38,182 nt of DNA from Sedimenticola thiotaurini (GCA_007713595.1 VMRY01000084.1:1-38182), one strand, 5' to 3'. Counted from the stretch's first letter, positions 15,807 to 25,121 are shown. Translations and numbers: made by a program. Notes: generated from the letters alone by a model not told the origin.

Positions 15807-16920
15807 GATAAAGCACCACCATCGCCTGTAATCCTACTCGTCCATAACGCGCCATTGTCTCAAACTTCTCTTTCAAGATAGGCATATGTATCGAATCAAT
15901 TAATGTCTCCCCCTCATCGCGATCGACAAAGGGATCATTTACATAGATAAAGCTGTCATCCACACCGGTTACCACTACCCAGTGTGGTACCCGGGCCTTG
16001 TAGATCTGCCAGGAACTGATCAGCACCAGAGGAATACCTTTGCGGCTGAGGCAGTCATCGATCTCTTTAGCGGTCACACCTGAAGGGTTTATCGGCACAC
16101 CAAAAGACTGTAACTGTTCATACATATCTTCCTGAACCAGTCGCATCACCTCTTTCTTGTGCTCACTGCGCACTGAATCTCCCAGGTGGGTACCCTCCCC
16201 GGTGATGTAGACATCCACGCCAAAACCTCTATTCACAGCAGCAAGGGCCAGACCAAAAGGGCCACAACCACCATGTCCTGATGTCATGAAAATCGTCGTG
16301 GCCTCACGCCACAGACGCAGCTCAAGGCGGCGGGAAAATTGCGTTTCCGGCTTTAGCGCCTTCATCGCCATCATCAATGAAGCGGCACCGCAGGTAAACT
16401 CCAGGCTCTGCTCATAATAGGGTACAGGGGTCAGGTCAGGATGGAGATCAGGGGCCAGCGACTTCTCCAGTCGCCAGGCATCCATGTGATCTTCATAGTA
16501 ATCGACAAACTCGCCCAGGCGACGATAACCAAGTGACTCATACAATCGAATTGCAGAGTGGTTATCCTTGCGCACCTCAAGTCGCAGATAGGCACGATGA
16601 TGCGACCAGGCTTCTGTCTCAGCCTCCTTCATCAAGCTGAGCCCTATCCCCTTTCCCCGGGCATCCGGACTAACCGCAATAGAATAGAGACGAGCGACAG
16701 AGGTGGCGCGGGAGAACAGCAGAACAACATCGCCCAGGACAACGCCATTCTTTTCGGCAATCAGAATGGCTGAATTACCTTTTTTCAGCAGATAGCGGAA
16801 CTGTCGCGAAGAGATACGATCAACATCAAAACAGCGCTCTTCAAGTTCTACCAGCGTCTCCAGATCTTCAGGCCGGGCATGGCGGATTGATAAACCCGTT
16901 ACTTGGGTTTCAGTAGTCAT
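15799..16920 (-). CDS. GNAT acetyltransferase fused to C39-like cysteine peptidase
   Basis: Two-domain protein of 373 residues. Residues 10-150 are a GNAT fold with the acetyl-CoA loop SPDARGKGIG (84-93) and the tail NHSAIRLYESLGYRR. Residues 165-370 are a papain/C39-like domain with catalytic-looking C177 in FTCGAA, H313 in PHWVVVTG and D329 in VNDPF, the usual Cys-His-Asp order; Q171 may form the oxyanion hole. The start overlaps the stop of the RMD1 gene and the end overlaps the ATP-grasp gene, indicating tight coupling. No signal peptide or membrane helix is seen. Fusions of this kind next to RLAN/ATP-grasp genes are known from genome surveys, with no assigned pathway that I know of. Confidence 0.9.
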   Translation of the reverse strand: MTTETQVTGLSIRHARPEDLETLVELEERCFDVDRISSRQFRYLLKKGNSAILIAEKNGVVLGDVVLLFSRATSVARLYSIAVSPDARGKGIGLSLMKEAETEAWSHHRAYLRLEVRKDNHSAIRLYESLGYRRLGEFVDYYEDHMDAWRLEKSLAPDLHPDLTPVPYYEQSLEFTCGAASLMMAMKALKPETQFSRRLELRLWREATTIFMTSGHGGCGPFGLALAAVNRGFGVDVYITGEGTHLGDSVRSEHKKEVMRLVQEDMYEQLQSFGVPINPSGVTAKEIDDCLSRKGIPLVLISSWQIYKARVPHWVVVTGVDDSFIYVNDPFVDRDEGETLIDSIHMPILKEKFETMARYGRVGLQAMVVLYHD

Positions 16921-17705
16921 TAGGCGTGCCTGAAAAAGAGTTCATAGAGCGTCAGCACTATCTCTATCACGATAAGGATAACAATATACCATTCAACACG
17001 CAGGGTACGCCTGTCCTGCATCAAACCCAAGAGGGTTTCTGCGGTGCCACTGATCAGATCAAGTTTTCGCTCCAGCGCTATCTGGCGTTCGCCAATCTCG
17101 TACTCGTTTTCAAGCCTGCTCCAAAGACGCTCAAACTCGGGGTGCTCCCACAGCACGTCCGGCTTTTCGCCGACCTGGGCCCGCGCCACCATACGATGCT
17201 GAATCTGCAGTACTTCACCAATATGGCACAAAAGGTCATGTGCCTGCCGCGGTAGACGCCCACCAACCTGCATTCTTTTTGCCAACGGCTCAATCCGATC
17301 AAAGGCGCCAGATGCCTGTTGTTCATAGTGATCCAGCACCAGGCTTTTTCCCAGGATATCCGCAACCAGCTGCAAAACCGGCACACCCGCCACTGGAAGT
17401 ATTAATTTTCCACCATCCATCTTTTCGACAGAATCAGGCACTATCTCTATATCCAGACACTCAACGATTGGTGACGCAAAGGGTTCAGTTATATAGGGGC
17501 GCAACTGCTCAATAAAGACCCGCTCCGATGCGGCTGACACATCAAACAGCACCACCACACCAAATCGAAACAGCACGGCATAGCCAGCTCCATTTACCTC
17601 AACGATAATGGGATCGCGTGACAGGATTGTCAGATGATTGATACGGCGCAACTCGATGCCCAGGCCAACAAGGAGTGAGCGTGCCGTTGTAGTAGAGGAC
17701 AACAT
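16920..17705 (-). CDS. RMD1/DUF155-family protein with C-terminal membrane anchor
   Basis: Protein of 261 residues in the family of yeast Rmd1 and human RMND1. The marker is the strand pair GYAVLFRFGVVVLFDVSAASE near residues 42-62, followed by a helical region (about 130-235) and one terminal membrane helix (about 238-258, rich in I, V and L) with a short tail ending in FFRHA. The family protein would sit in the inner membrane with its bulk in the cytoplasm. Its last base is shared with the first base of the GNAT/peptidase gene. Bacterial members have no settled function. Confidence 0.87.
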   Translation of the reverse strand: MLSSTTTARSLLVGLGIELRRINHLTILSRDPIIVEVNGAGYAVLFRFGVVVLFDVSAASERVFIEQLRPYITEPFASPIVECLDIEIVPDSVEKMDGGKLILPVAGVPVLQLVADILGKSLVLDHYEQQASGAFDRIEPLAKRMQVGGRLPRQAHDLLCHIGEVLQIQHRMVARAQVGEKPDVLWEHPEFERLWSRLENEYEIGERQIALERKLDLISGTAETLLGLMQDRRTLRVEWYIVILIVIEIVLTLYELFFRHA

Positions 17706-17850
17706 GAGATGTACTCTCTCAGTAAATTAATAAAGCATTCGTGGATACCGCAGTACCCACATGAGACAGCTATTAGCGCTAGTCGTTACTGAAGAGAGAT
17801 ACCTCGCTCAGAAAAAGCCTTAAAGGGGTGCTGAAACAGATAGGCAAGAA

Positions 17851-18024
17851 TCAATACGCCTCATTTTCCTTGCGCTCTCTCCTGGGGCGATTCCTACCCC
17901 GGCCACGAGGGCTATCTAACGCTTCCTGCCGATTCCCTTTACGCTCATTATAGTTCCGATACTGCAACCGATAATCCAGTTCATCAAGTTCATCGACAAA
18001 CTCATTTCGCAGCCTTCTACTCAC
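17851..18024 (-). CDS. small basic protein, 57 residues, upstream of the ligase/peptidase operon
   Basis: Not recognised as a known family. The start is taken as the GTG at 18024 because AGGAG stands nine bases upstream; the same frame is open to 18129, but the extra N-terminus looks unlike a coding start. The sequence begins MSRRLRNEFVDELDELDYR, is highly charged, has a low-complexity Arg/Gly/Pro stretch (SPRGRGRNRPRR), and ends in ENEAY. It has no Cys, signal peptide or membrane helix. It is on the same strand, 145 bases before the RMD1 gene. It could be an RNA-binding protein or a substrate of the downstream enzymes; neither is shown. Confidence 0.5.
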   Translation of the reverse strand: MSRRLRNEFVDELDELDYRLQYRNYNERKGNRQEALDSPRGRGRNRPRRERKENEAY

Positions 18025-18251
18025 TTCTCTGTTCTCCTGTACTGGTAGATATAGGGTTAAAAAATCGGCGACAGATTTATACCAATCAACTATAAATAGA
18101 AAACAAAACATATTTGTCGGTTCGAGCAAAAATATTTGTTAAAAAAGTGCTTTCTGAGAGCTTCGTACAGCCTCACCATTAGCAGCATCCGGCCCACCCT
18201 GCCGTATGGGCCCTATCCAGCCAAATACATTGACACCAAAGGGAGTCACCC

Positions 18252-19544
18252 ATGTCTGAAAGTGCAAAACTGACCTACCAGGGCAAAGAGTATGATCTGC
18301 CCATAATCTTTGGCACAGAGGGCGATAACGCCATAGATATCCGCAACTTGCGAAGCCAGAGCGGCCTGATTGCCTATGATCCGGGACTTGGCAACACCGG
18401 TAGCTGTCAGAGCGACATCACCTTTATAGATGGCGACCTGGGGATTCTCCGCTATCGTGGGATTCCACTTGAGCAGTTTCAGGATAACCCGAACTTTGTT
18501 GAGGTGGCTCTGGCCCTGATCTTTGGAGAACTTCCCAACAAAGATCAGTACGCACAGTTCAGTGCCAGCCTGACAAAAAATGCCAACCTAGATGAGGACA
18601 TGAAGCATCACTTTGCCGGGTTCCCTCGCTCAGCACCTCCAATGGCCGTGCTCTCTGCCATGATCTCGACACTCTCCTGCTTCCACCCCGAGTTTCTGGA
18701 ACTGGAAGATGAAACCCAATTCGCACGGGCAGCAGCCCGACTGATTAGCAAGGTGCGAACCCTGGCGGCTTATGCCTACAGACGTTCTCTCGGCCTGCCC
18801 TCTAACTATCCCGATCCGTCGCTGCCCTATGTGTCCAACTTTCTGCACATGATGTTCTCTGAACCTTATAAGCAGTACGTCATAGAAGAGGAAGTACTTA
18901 CCGCCCTCAATCTGGTCCTCATCCTGCATGCAGACCACGAACAGAACTGCAGTACCTCCACGGTGCGGATGGTTGGCTCCAGCGGTGCAAACCTGTTTGC
19001 CTCTTGCGCGGCCGGTGTTAGCGCGCTTTGGGGACCACTGCATGGTGGTGCCAACATGGCAGTTATTGACATGCTTGAGGAGATTCACCATGGCAACATG
19101 ACGCCAGAGGCGTATGTGGCCCTGGCAAAAGACAAGGAGAGCTCGGTGAAGCTGATGGGCTTTGGGCATCGCGTCTACAGAAACTTCGACCCACGCGCCA
19201 TAATCTTGCGTGATGTGAGTGAAAAACTGCTCAAGAAACTGGGCATCAATGATCCCTTGCTGGCGATTGCCAAAAGGCTGGAAGAGATCGCTCTCAGTGA
19301 CAGTTATTTCATTGAGCGCAAACTTTATCCCAATGTGGATTTCTATAGCGGCATCATCTTACGGGCTATTGGCATCCCGACAAGCATGTTCACTGTCATC
19401 TTTGCAATAGGCCGCCTGCCCGGCTGGATCGCCCACTGGTATGAACAGCACAGCCAGGGGGGTGGCAAGATCTGGCGGCCTCGCCAGATTTACACCGGCA
19501 AGCAGGAAACCCCCTTTGTCGAAAGGACAGACAGAGGCTGGTAA
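18252..19544 (+). CDS. gltA: citrate synthase (type II)
   Basis: Condenses oxaloacetate and acetyl-CoA to citrate in the TCA cycle. At 430 residues it has the size of hexameric, NADH-sensitive gammaproteobacterial enzymes. Catalytic residues line up with the E. coli numbering: H264 in GPLHGGAN, H306 in GFGHRVYRNFDPRA, and D363 in VDFYSG; H229 in HADHEQN is also conserved. GGGAG lies about eight bases before the ATG. It appears to be monocistronic and is followed by the terminator at 19573-19604. Confidence 0.97.
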   Translation: MSESAKLTYQGKEYDLPIIFGTEGDNAIDIRNLRSQSGLIAYDPGLGNTGSCQSDITFIDGDLGILRYRGIPLEQFQDNPNFVEVALALIFGELPNKDQYAQFSASLTKNANLDEDMKHHFAGFPRSAPPMAVLSAMISTLSCFHPEFLELEDETQFARAAARLISKVRTLAAYAYRRSLGLPSNYPDPSLPYVSNFLHMMFSEPYKQYVIEEEVLTALNLVLILHADHEQNCSTSTVRMVGSSGANLFASCAAGVSALWGPLHGGANMAVIDMLEEIHHGNMTPEAYVALAKDKESSVKLMGFGHRVYRNFDPRAIILRDVSEKLLKKLGINDPLLAIAKRLEEIALSDSYFIERKLYPNVDFYSGIILRAIGIPTSMFTVIFAIGRLPGWIAHWYEQHSQGGGKIWRPRQIYTGKQETPFVERTDRGW

Positions 19545-19572
19545 TTCAGACACGGATTGCCTGACTGCTCTT

Positions 19573-19604
19573 AATCACCGGGACTATTTATAGGCCCGGT
19601 GATT
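19573..19604 (+). terminator. intrinsic terminator of gltA
   Basis: Ten-base perfect arms AATCACCGGG and CCCGGTGATT around a 12-base loop, followed by TTA. The structure is 28 bases after the citrate synthase stop. The U tract is short, so efficiency is uncertain. Confidence 0.7.
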
Positions 19605-19908
19605 TTATACGGCATAAAAGCATATGTTGAATTACCCTGTCTTTTAAGCCAACTTTTCTTCAGCACAACTCGGCTAGGGGCAGTGTAACCACCCGCCCCA
19701 TACATTCCAAATGTCCTGCACCTGACGATCTGTTTTATTGATCGTGTCGACAATAAACATTCTCTCGCATTGAACAACACTATCCCCTATAAATACGCCG
19801 CTGCTGAGTAAATACCCTAATCACCGGCACGCATTCAATCCCTACCTGGCAGATACCCATCGACCAGAAAAAAGGACCTGTTTATTTGCACGCTGAGGAA
19901 AGTTGTGT
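19605..19908. other. intergenic region before the small secreted protein
   Basis: About 300 bases with no supported ORF. A GC-rich inverted patch near 19677-19700 (GGGGC ... GCCCC) is visible. The promoter of the following small gene must lie here, but no strong hexamer pair was identified. Confidence 0.35.
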
Positions 19909-20127
19909 ATGAAGAAGATATCGTTTTTTAGCCTGTTGGTTTTACTGTTTGCTATCGTTGCCACCAGTGCATCTGCTGCTGATACCCAAGGCCAAACTGA
20001 CGAAGAGCGCTGCAACGCTTATGCCAAGGAAGACAATGTACCTGCCGCCGAAATGGCCGATTTCATGAAAGATTGCCTTGAGTCCATCAAAAGCGATAGT
20101 GAAGAGAACAAAGACAAAAAAGACTAA
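19909..20127 (+). CDS. small secreted protein with two cysteines, unknown function
   Basis: Protein of 72 residues. The start is the ATG at 19909 because GAGGAA lies eight bases upstream; a TTG six bases earlier is unlikely. Residues 1-22 are a signal peptide ending in SASA. The mature part is acidic, has a conserved-looking ERCNAYAKEDNVPAAEMADFM core with two Cys about 22 residues apart (probable disulfide), and ends in a Lys/Asp-rich tail. Placement before a strong terminator suggests a monocistronic, well-expressed gene. I do not recognise a named family. Confidence 0.75.
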   Translation: MKKISFFSLLVLLFAIVATSASAADTQGQTDEERCNAYAKEDNVPAAEMADFMKDCLESIKSDSEENKDKKD

Positions 20128-20180
20128 TACTTGATAGAACTATTCTAACGAGTTTGGCAATAATCACGACTCAACCCCTA

Positions 20181-20217
20181 ACCGGACAGTAGAGCCCATC
20201 TACCGTCCGGTTTTTTA
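20181..20217 (+). terminator. strong intrinsic terminator
   Basis: ACCGGAC-A-GTAGA pairs with TCTAC-C-GTCCGGT (one internal mismatch) around a five-base loop, followed directly by six T. It lies 53 bases after the small secreted protein gene and would end its transcript. Confidence 0.9.
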
Positions 20218-20300
20218 TTAAAATCACATGATCAGGATAACTCCAAAAAAATCTGATGACAGCTATTTAAAGCACTTGACCGGCAGTCGCATGGTGCATC

Positions 20301-21758
20301 TCAACTCTCTATTGCAACCTGATTCCGCCCGCCCCTCTTGGCTTTAAAGAGGGCCTTATCTACCCTGGCAATCAATTGATCTCTAGCATCCTCAGAACGA
20401 TACTCAGCAACACCAACACTGATCGTAATATTGATTTTTTCCTGCATATAATCGGCTGGATTATTCAGAACACTAAGCCGCAACTCTTCTGCCATATTAC
20501 GGGCAACAGTAATATCGCAATCCTTTAATAGCACCAGAAACTCCTCACCACCCCAGCGACAGATAATATCGGTTTCTCTCAAACGTGAAGTTGTCAGACG
20601 AGCAATCTGCTCCAGTACGGCATCACCCGCCAGATGACCATGCTGATCATTCACCCGCTTGAAGTGGTCAACATCGAACAGCAGCACAGACATGCCGGTC
20701 GGATTTCTCCTCTGATCAAGGACTAATTGCTTGAAGAGGATATCCAGTGCCTGCCTATTATACAGACCAGTCAACTTGTCGGTTGTTGCCATCCGTTCAA
20801 TATCTTTCTGATACGAAGAGATGGTGTAATTAGTAATTGACAACACCACAAGTGTAATCAATGCACAGGCAGCCAAGTTAATCATTAACGTATTAAATAG
20901 ATTGTCGGCACCTTCCACCTCACCCTGCACGACCAGTAAATACCAATCAAACTCCTTGATATAACGGGTGTTAAGAAGGGCTGTTTGACCCGCTAATTTA
21001 TACTCGAATGACCTAACATCTGCAGCAGTGATCTCTCGAAATAGTGCACCCGATCCTACAGCACGTTCAAGCTCTTCCTGAAAAGTTTCCTTATCTTTTG
21101 TTACGGTACTATTAAGTCTTATTGCACCCGCTTTATCGATAAAAATGATATCCCTGTTATACGTTTCTTGATAATGGGTAATCAGATTTTTAACGGCATC
21201 AACTGCCAACCCAACCCCGGTAACGCCAATAAATTTTCCGTCATAATCATAGACACGGTAATTCACGAATACAGTCATGGCATCATTATGTGCCATATCA
21301 ATATCAACATTGATTTCGTAGTCACTGTCCAGCTTACTCACTCGAAAATACCAAGCATCGCGTTGCTCTGCGGGTTTTACCTGCTTCAGCAAACCATCAG
21401 CATGATAATAATTACGGCTTTTCTCCGACACAAAAAAAGCCGTAAAGGCGTTGTACTTTTCTTTCATCTCTTTAAGATAGCGTGTCACTTGTGTCTGATC
21501 CTGCTCACCACTAATCACCCAGTCGCGTAAAAAAGTGTCAGAAGCCATAAGTGAAGAGATGAAAATCGGCTTCAACAGATCGCGTTGAATTTCCGTGTAA
21601 ATGTTATCACTGGTAAGTGGCAATTCATTGTTAACAACATGATCGCGTAACGAAGCAACAGAGATAAAGTAACTGGCCAAACTCGTCAGCAAAAAACCCG
21701 CTATCAACAGTGTACTTAAAAAAATGATCAGTCTTTGTTTTTGTTTAAACATGCCCAT
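20301..21758 (-). CDS. membrane diguanylate cyclase with periplasmic Cache-type sensor
   Basis: Makes cyclic di-GMP. Residue numbers here count from the upstream TTG at 21770; the preferred start is the ATG at 21758, four codons later. An N-terminal helix (about 14-36) and a second helix (about 295-316) frame a periplasmic dCache-like domain with ligand-fold marks such as FFVSEKSRNYYHADG and RVYDYDGKFIGVTGVGLAVD. The GGDEF domain has DKLTGLYNR at 331-339 and the active site GGEEF at 407-411. The inhibitory RxxD site is present as RETD at 398-401. Both activity and product feedback are therefore predicted. The ligand is unknown, and no partner gene is adjacent. Confidence 0.94.
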   Translation of the reverse strand: MGMFKQKQRLIIFLSTLLIAGFLLTSLASYFISVASLRDHVVNNELPLTSDNIYTEIQRDLLKPIFISSLMASDTFLRDWVISGEQDQTQVTRYLKEMKEKYNAFTAFFVSEKSRNYYHADGLLKQVKPAEQRDAWYFRVSKLDSDYEINVDIDMAHNDAMTVFVNYRVYDYDGKFIGVTGVGLAVDAVKNLITHYQETYNRDIIFIDKAGAIRLNSTVTKDKETFQEELERAVGSGALFREITAADVRSFEYKLAGQTALLNTRYIKEFDWYLLVVQGEVEGADNLFNTLMINLAACALITLVVLSITNYTISSYQKDIERMATTDKLTGLYNRQALDILFKQLVLDQRRNPTGMSVLLFDVDHFKRVNDQHGHLAGDAVLEQIARLTTSRLRETDIICRWGGEEFLVLLKDCDITVARNMAEELRLSVLNNPADYMQEKINITISVGVAEYRSEDARDQLIARVDKALFKAKRGGRNQVAIES

Positions 21759-22088
21759 TTTAAAACCCAAATGATTATTTGATACCAGGAAGGAACCAAC
21801 AGAACCCTACCCATTAGTGACAAGACATCATGATCATTAGTTACTCAACAATCAATAATTGTCCCACGCCTGCCCGATAAATATAGCGGGCACATTAATC
21901 ATCGCTATATATTACTAGAGAGGGGCTGTCTATCCGACATTCCTCAACATACTATGATGTTGATCGATATCCGACATGCTTTATACTGCGTTTTTCGAGT
22001 TTACTTTTTTACCGGTCTGTTTTCTGAATCTTAATCAGTAGACTCGCTGAAGCAGACGACCTCAGAAAATCACTGTATTAACCTTTAA
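21759..22088. other. divergent intergenic region between GGDEF gene and dusA
   Basis: About 330 AT-rich bases containing the promoters of two divergent genes. A small hairpin, TGCCCG-N10-CGGGCA at 21871-21892, is present without a T tract. No ORF is supported. Confidence 0.4.
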
Positions 22089-23072
22089 ATGCAACATGAA
22101 CTAATGCTCAATCGTAAACTCTCTATTGCCCCGATGCTGGATTGGACCGACCGCTACTGTCGGTATTTTCTGCGCCTTATCTCCAAGCACACACTGCTCT
22201 ATACCGAGATGGTCACGACGGGCGCGCTGTTGCATGGCGATCAAGCACGTCATCTGGATTTCGACCCGACAGAGCATCCGGTGGCGTTGCAGCTGGGTGG
22301 CAGTGATCCAGCCGAACTGGCCGCCTGTGCAAGACTTGCTGAACAGTGGGGTTATGACGAGATCAATCTGAATGTCGGCTGCCCATCTGACCGGGTGCAG
22401 TCGGGTATGTTTGGGGCCTGCCTGATGGCCACACCGCAGGTTGTAGCCGATGGTGTGGCGGCCATGCTGGATGCCACCTCACTGCCGGTTACGGTAAAGC
22501 ACAGAATCGGCATTGATGATCTGGACAGCTACGAGGCGCTGACAAACTTCGTCACCACTGTCAGTGGCGCTGGCTGTAGCACTTTCATTATTCATGCCCG
22601 CAAGGCCTGGCTGAGCGGTCTGAGTCCAAGAGAGAACCGCGAGATACCACCGCTACGCTATGACGTGGTACACCAGATCAAGCGTGATTTCCCTCGGCTT
22701 GAGATCATCCTTAATGGAGGTATTACCACACTGGCACAAGCCCAGGAACAGTTGGCGCATGTTGATGGTGTGATGATTGGTCGCGAGGCGTATCAGAATC
22801 CATGGATACTGGCTGAGGCTGATCGACTTCTATTTGGCGATGATCACCCCATACCCAGCCGCCATCAGATTATTGAACAGCTGATGCCCTTCGCCGAGGA
22901 ACAACACGCCAAGGGGGCCCCGGTAAACCGGATCAGCCGCCACATTCTCGGTATCTTCCAGGGCCAGCCGCGTGCCCGTTCCTGGCGCCGTCATATCAGT
23001 GAAAACGCCCATCGTGCCGGTGCCACACCGGATGTGATTGCAGAGGCCGCACAAATGGTACCCAAACAGTGA
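22089..23072 (+). CDS. dusA: tRNA-dihydrouridine synthase A
   Basis: FMN enzyme that reduces uridine to dihydrouridine in the tRNA D-loop. Typical DusA features: the [16 protein letters not shown] start, [12 protein letters not shown], the catalytic cysteine C98 in [36 protein letters not shown], and [15 protein letters not shown] phosphate-binding strands. At 327 residues it has the family length. A second Met at codon 6 could also be the start. Its stop overlaps the GTG of the cupin gene by four bases. Confidence 0.95.
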   Translation: MQHELMLNRKLSIAPMLDWTDRYCRYFLRLISKHTLLYTEMVTTGALLHGDQARHLDFDPTEHPVALQLGGSDPAELAACARLAEQWGYDEINLNVGCPSDRVQSGMFGACLMATPQVVADGVAAMLDATSLPVTVKHRIGIDDLDSYEALTNFVTTVSGAGCSTFIIHARKAWLSGLSPRENREIPPLRYDVVHQIKRDFPRLEIILNGGITTLAQAQEQLAHVDGVMIGREAYQNPWILAEADRLLFGDDHPIPSRHQIIEQLMPFAEEQHAKGAPVNRISRHILGIFQGQPRARSWRRHISENAHRAGATPDVIAEAAQMVPKQ

Positions 23073-23425
23073 AAACCAGCAGCCGGGATATCAAGCGTTA
23101 TCAAACAAAAGATGGGTCTTTGATTCGCGAACTGATGCACCCGGAACATCAAGCAGTAAAGAACCAGAGCCTTGCAGAGGCAACAGTGCCACCCGGAGTA
23201 ACCACTCACTTGCACCGGCACATAAGATCAGAAGAGCTTTATCACATCACCCGGGGCCAAGGTGAAATGCAACTGGATCACGCGCGATTCCCGGTTGCAC
23301 AAGGTGACACGGTACTGATTCCACCAGATACACCTCACGCTATTACCAATACGGGAACAGAGGACCTGGTCATACTCTGTTGCTGTGCGCCAGCCTACGC
23401 ACACGAAGATACAGAGCTGCTCTAG
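23069..23425 (+). CDS. small cupin-domain protein
   Basis: Single-cupin protein of 118 residues. Motif 1 is [18 protein letters not shown], with a His-x-x-His-type cluster and Glu as probable metal ligands; motif 2 is [16 protein letters not shown], with the third histidine. Start GTG overlaps the dusA stop. The 3' end overlaps the convergent kinase gene by four bases. Cupins of this class include metal-dependent isomerases and dioxygenases; the reaction cannot be predicted. A CCC triplet near the C-terminus is unusual. Confidence 0.88.
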   Translation: MKTSSRDIKRYQTKDGSLIRELMHPEHQAVKNQSLAEATVPPGVTTHLHRHIRSEELYHITRGQGEMQLDHARFPVAQGDTVLIPPDTPHAITNTGTEDLVILCCCAPAYAHEDTELL

Positions 23426-25005
23426 GCTTCAGCCGGCGAAGCCTCCCCCTGTATGTGCCCTACAATTTGCTCAATAGGTAAGTGGTCACTCTCAACCAAC
23501 AGAGCGAACTGTCTCTCCTCAATGGATAGCGGTTGCAACGTTTTGAGTTGTTTCTCCAGTACTTCAAGAGTAGCTTCAGAGGGATCCTGACCCTGCTCTT
23601 GTCGCCGCAATACACGCTTACGCAGTACCTTTTCAGGCACCTCGAAAACGAGTATCACGAAGGGTACGTTCATCTCATCAGCCAATAGCCTGAAGCTTTC
23701 TCGGTCTGTTCGACGCAGAAAGGTTGCATCCACAATCGCGACCCATCCGGCCCGGACAATTAACGCTGAAAGCTCCTGCAGACGCTGATAGGTCTTTATG
23801 GAAAACTCGGCTTGATAAATTCCACTTCCGGTATCTGAACCGCTCGACTGCGAGGGAGCTAGACCCGCCAGACGGCGGCGCTCAATATCCGATCGCACCC
23901 TTATAGCCGGCAACGCTTCAAGACAATCCTGAGTATGGGTGCTTTTACCGGAACCGGAAAGACCGTGGGTAATCATAAGGCCGGTCTCTTTTGTACGCGT
24001 GTAATCTGTGGCCAGTTCGAGATAGTTGATCAGATCTTCTTGCAACTGCCTGTGCACAACCGGCTCCAGGCCCTCCTGAGTCAGGCGGATAGCGGTCACC
24101 TTGGCCCGCACCGTCGCCCGATAGACCTGATAAAAACGCAGCAGTGGCAGTGCAGCATAATCCCCGCTCAGCTCCAGATAACGATTCAGAAGTCGCTGGG
24201 CGCTGGATTGCAGGCCCTTCTCATCCAGATCCATCAACAGAAAAGCCAGCTCGCTGATGACATCAATCCAGCGCAGATTGGGATTAAACTCTATCCCGTC
24301 AAATATCAGCGGCTTACCGTTTTCCAGGGCAATATTGCCCAGATGCAGGTCACCGTGGCACTCTCGAATAAAACCGGCTGCTTTTCTCTCTTGCAGATGC
24401 GGAGCGAGGCGCACTACCTGCTCCTCGGTCCACTGCTCAATCTGCTGCACACTCTCCAGCAGTGTTTGATCTTCAAGCAGAGAGCGGAGCTGTACAAAAT
24501 TCTCCCGCATCGGCAGGGCGACGATATCAGGATTACCAAATGCTGTCCCTGGGTCCGCAACTTCAATAGCTCCATGAAACAGCACCAACTGCTCAGCGAG
24601 TCTCTCCACCTGCTCTACTGTCAGGAGCTGTGGGTGTTCAGAGAGCAGCCCGGCCTGATCAAAGCGCCGCATACGAACGGCATAGGCAATAGCCGCACCC
24701 TTACCAAAAGGCTGCGGGGCTTCCAGCGTGCCAGCAATGGGGATGACATCGATATAGATATCCGGGGCGAGGCGCCCATTCAGCCGCACCTCCTCCAGAC
24801 AGAAGTGGTGACGGCGTTCCAGGGTCGAGAAATCAAGGAAGCCAAGATTCAGTGGCTTTTTGATCTTGTAGGCATAATCGCCCACCAGCAGCACGGTAGA
24901 GATGTGAGTTTCGATTACCTGGTCTGGCCCTCTACCCTCTGGCCATACCGCAGGATTCTGTAGAGACTGAATCAACCGGATGTGGTTTTCGCTCGTTGAA
25001 TTCAC
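23422..25005 (-). CDS. fusion of aminoglycoside-phosphotransferase-like kinase and P-loop kinase
   Basis: Protein of 527 residues. Residues 30-330 resemble the APH-like kinase fold, with the VLLVGDYAYKIKKP strand and the catalytic loop HGDLHLGNI at 217-225 followed by FDGIEFN as the metal-binding segment. Residues 340-510 form a gluconate/zeta-toxin-like P-loop kinase with Walker A GLSGSGKST at 348-356. The architecture is common in Proteobacteria as an uncharacterised bifunctional protein, so an antibiotic-resistance role should not be assumed. Its end overlaps the cupin gene tail to tail. Confidence 0.88.
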   Translation of the reverse strand: MNSTSENHIRLIQSLQNPAVWPEGRGPDQVIETHISTVLLVGDYAYKIKKPLNLGFLDFSTLERRHHFCLEEVRLNGRLAPDIYIDVIPIAGTLEAPQPFGKGAAIAYAVRMRRFDQAGLLSEHPQLLTVEQVERLAEQLVLFHGAIEVADPGTAFGNPDIVALPMRENFVQLRSLLEDQTLLESVQQIEQWTEEQVVRLAPHLQERKAAGFIRECHGDLHLGNIALENGKPLIFDGIEFNPNLRWIDVISELAFLLMDLDEKGLQSSAQRLLNRYLELSGDYAALPLLRFYQVYRATVRAKVTAIRLTQEGLEPVVHRQLQEDLINYLELATDYTRTKETGLMITHGLSGSGKSTHTQDCLEALPAIRVRSDIERRRLAGLAPSQSSGSDTGSGIYQAEFSIKTYQRLQELSALIVRAGWVAIVDATFLRRTDRESFRLLADEMNVPFVILVFEVPEKVLRKRVLRRQEQGQDPSEATLEVLEKQLKTLQPLSIEERQFALLVESDHLPIEQIVGHIQGEASPAEA

Positions 25006-25121
25006 GCCTTTGCACCCCAGTGATTAATTGACATTATATTAGAGCGTGCTAATATCATTGCCAAATTACAGGACGGACATTCTTCCAGCCTGAATATTTC
25101 AAGATTTTAGAGGGAGTTAAC

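Noticed and set aside
18630-19169. Minus-strand frame of 179 codons opposite gltA
   Set aside because: Shadow of the citrate synthase coding frame, with a composition rich in His, Arg and Gly that is typical of antisense readings.
23935-24963. Open plus-strand frame of 342 codons inside the kinase fusion gene
   Set aside because: It is antisense to a gene with two complete catalytic motifs, has no recognisable domain and no ribosome site.
23422-25005. Kinase fusion as an aminoglycoside-resistance gene
   Set aside because: The APH-like fold is shared by many metabolic kinases, and the fusion architecture is common in non-resistant bacteria.
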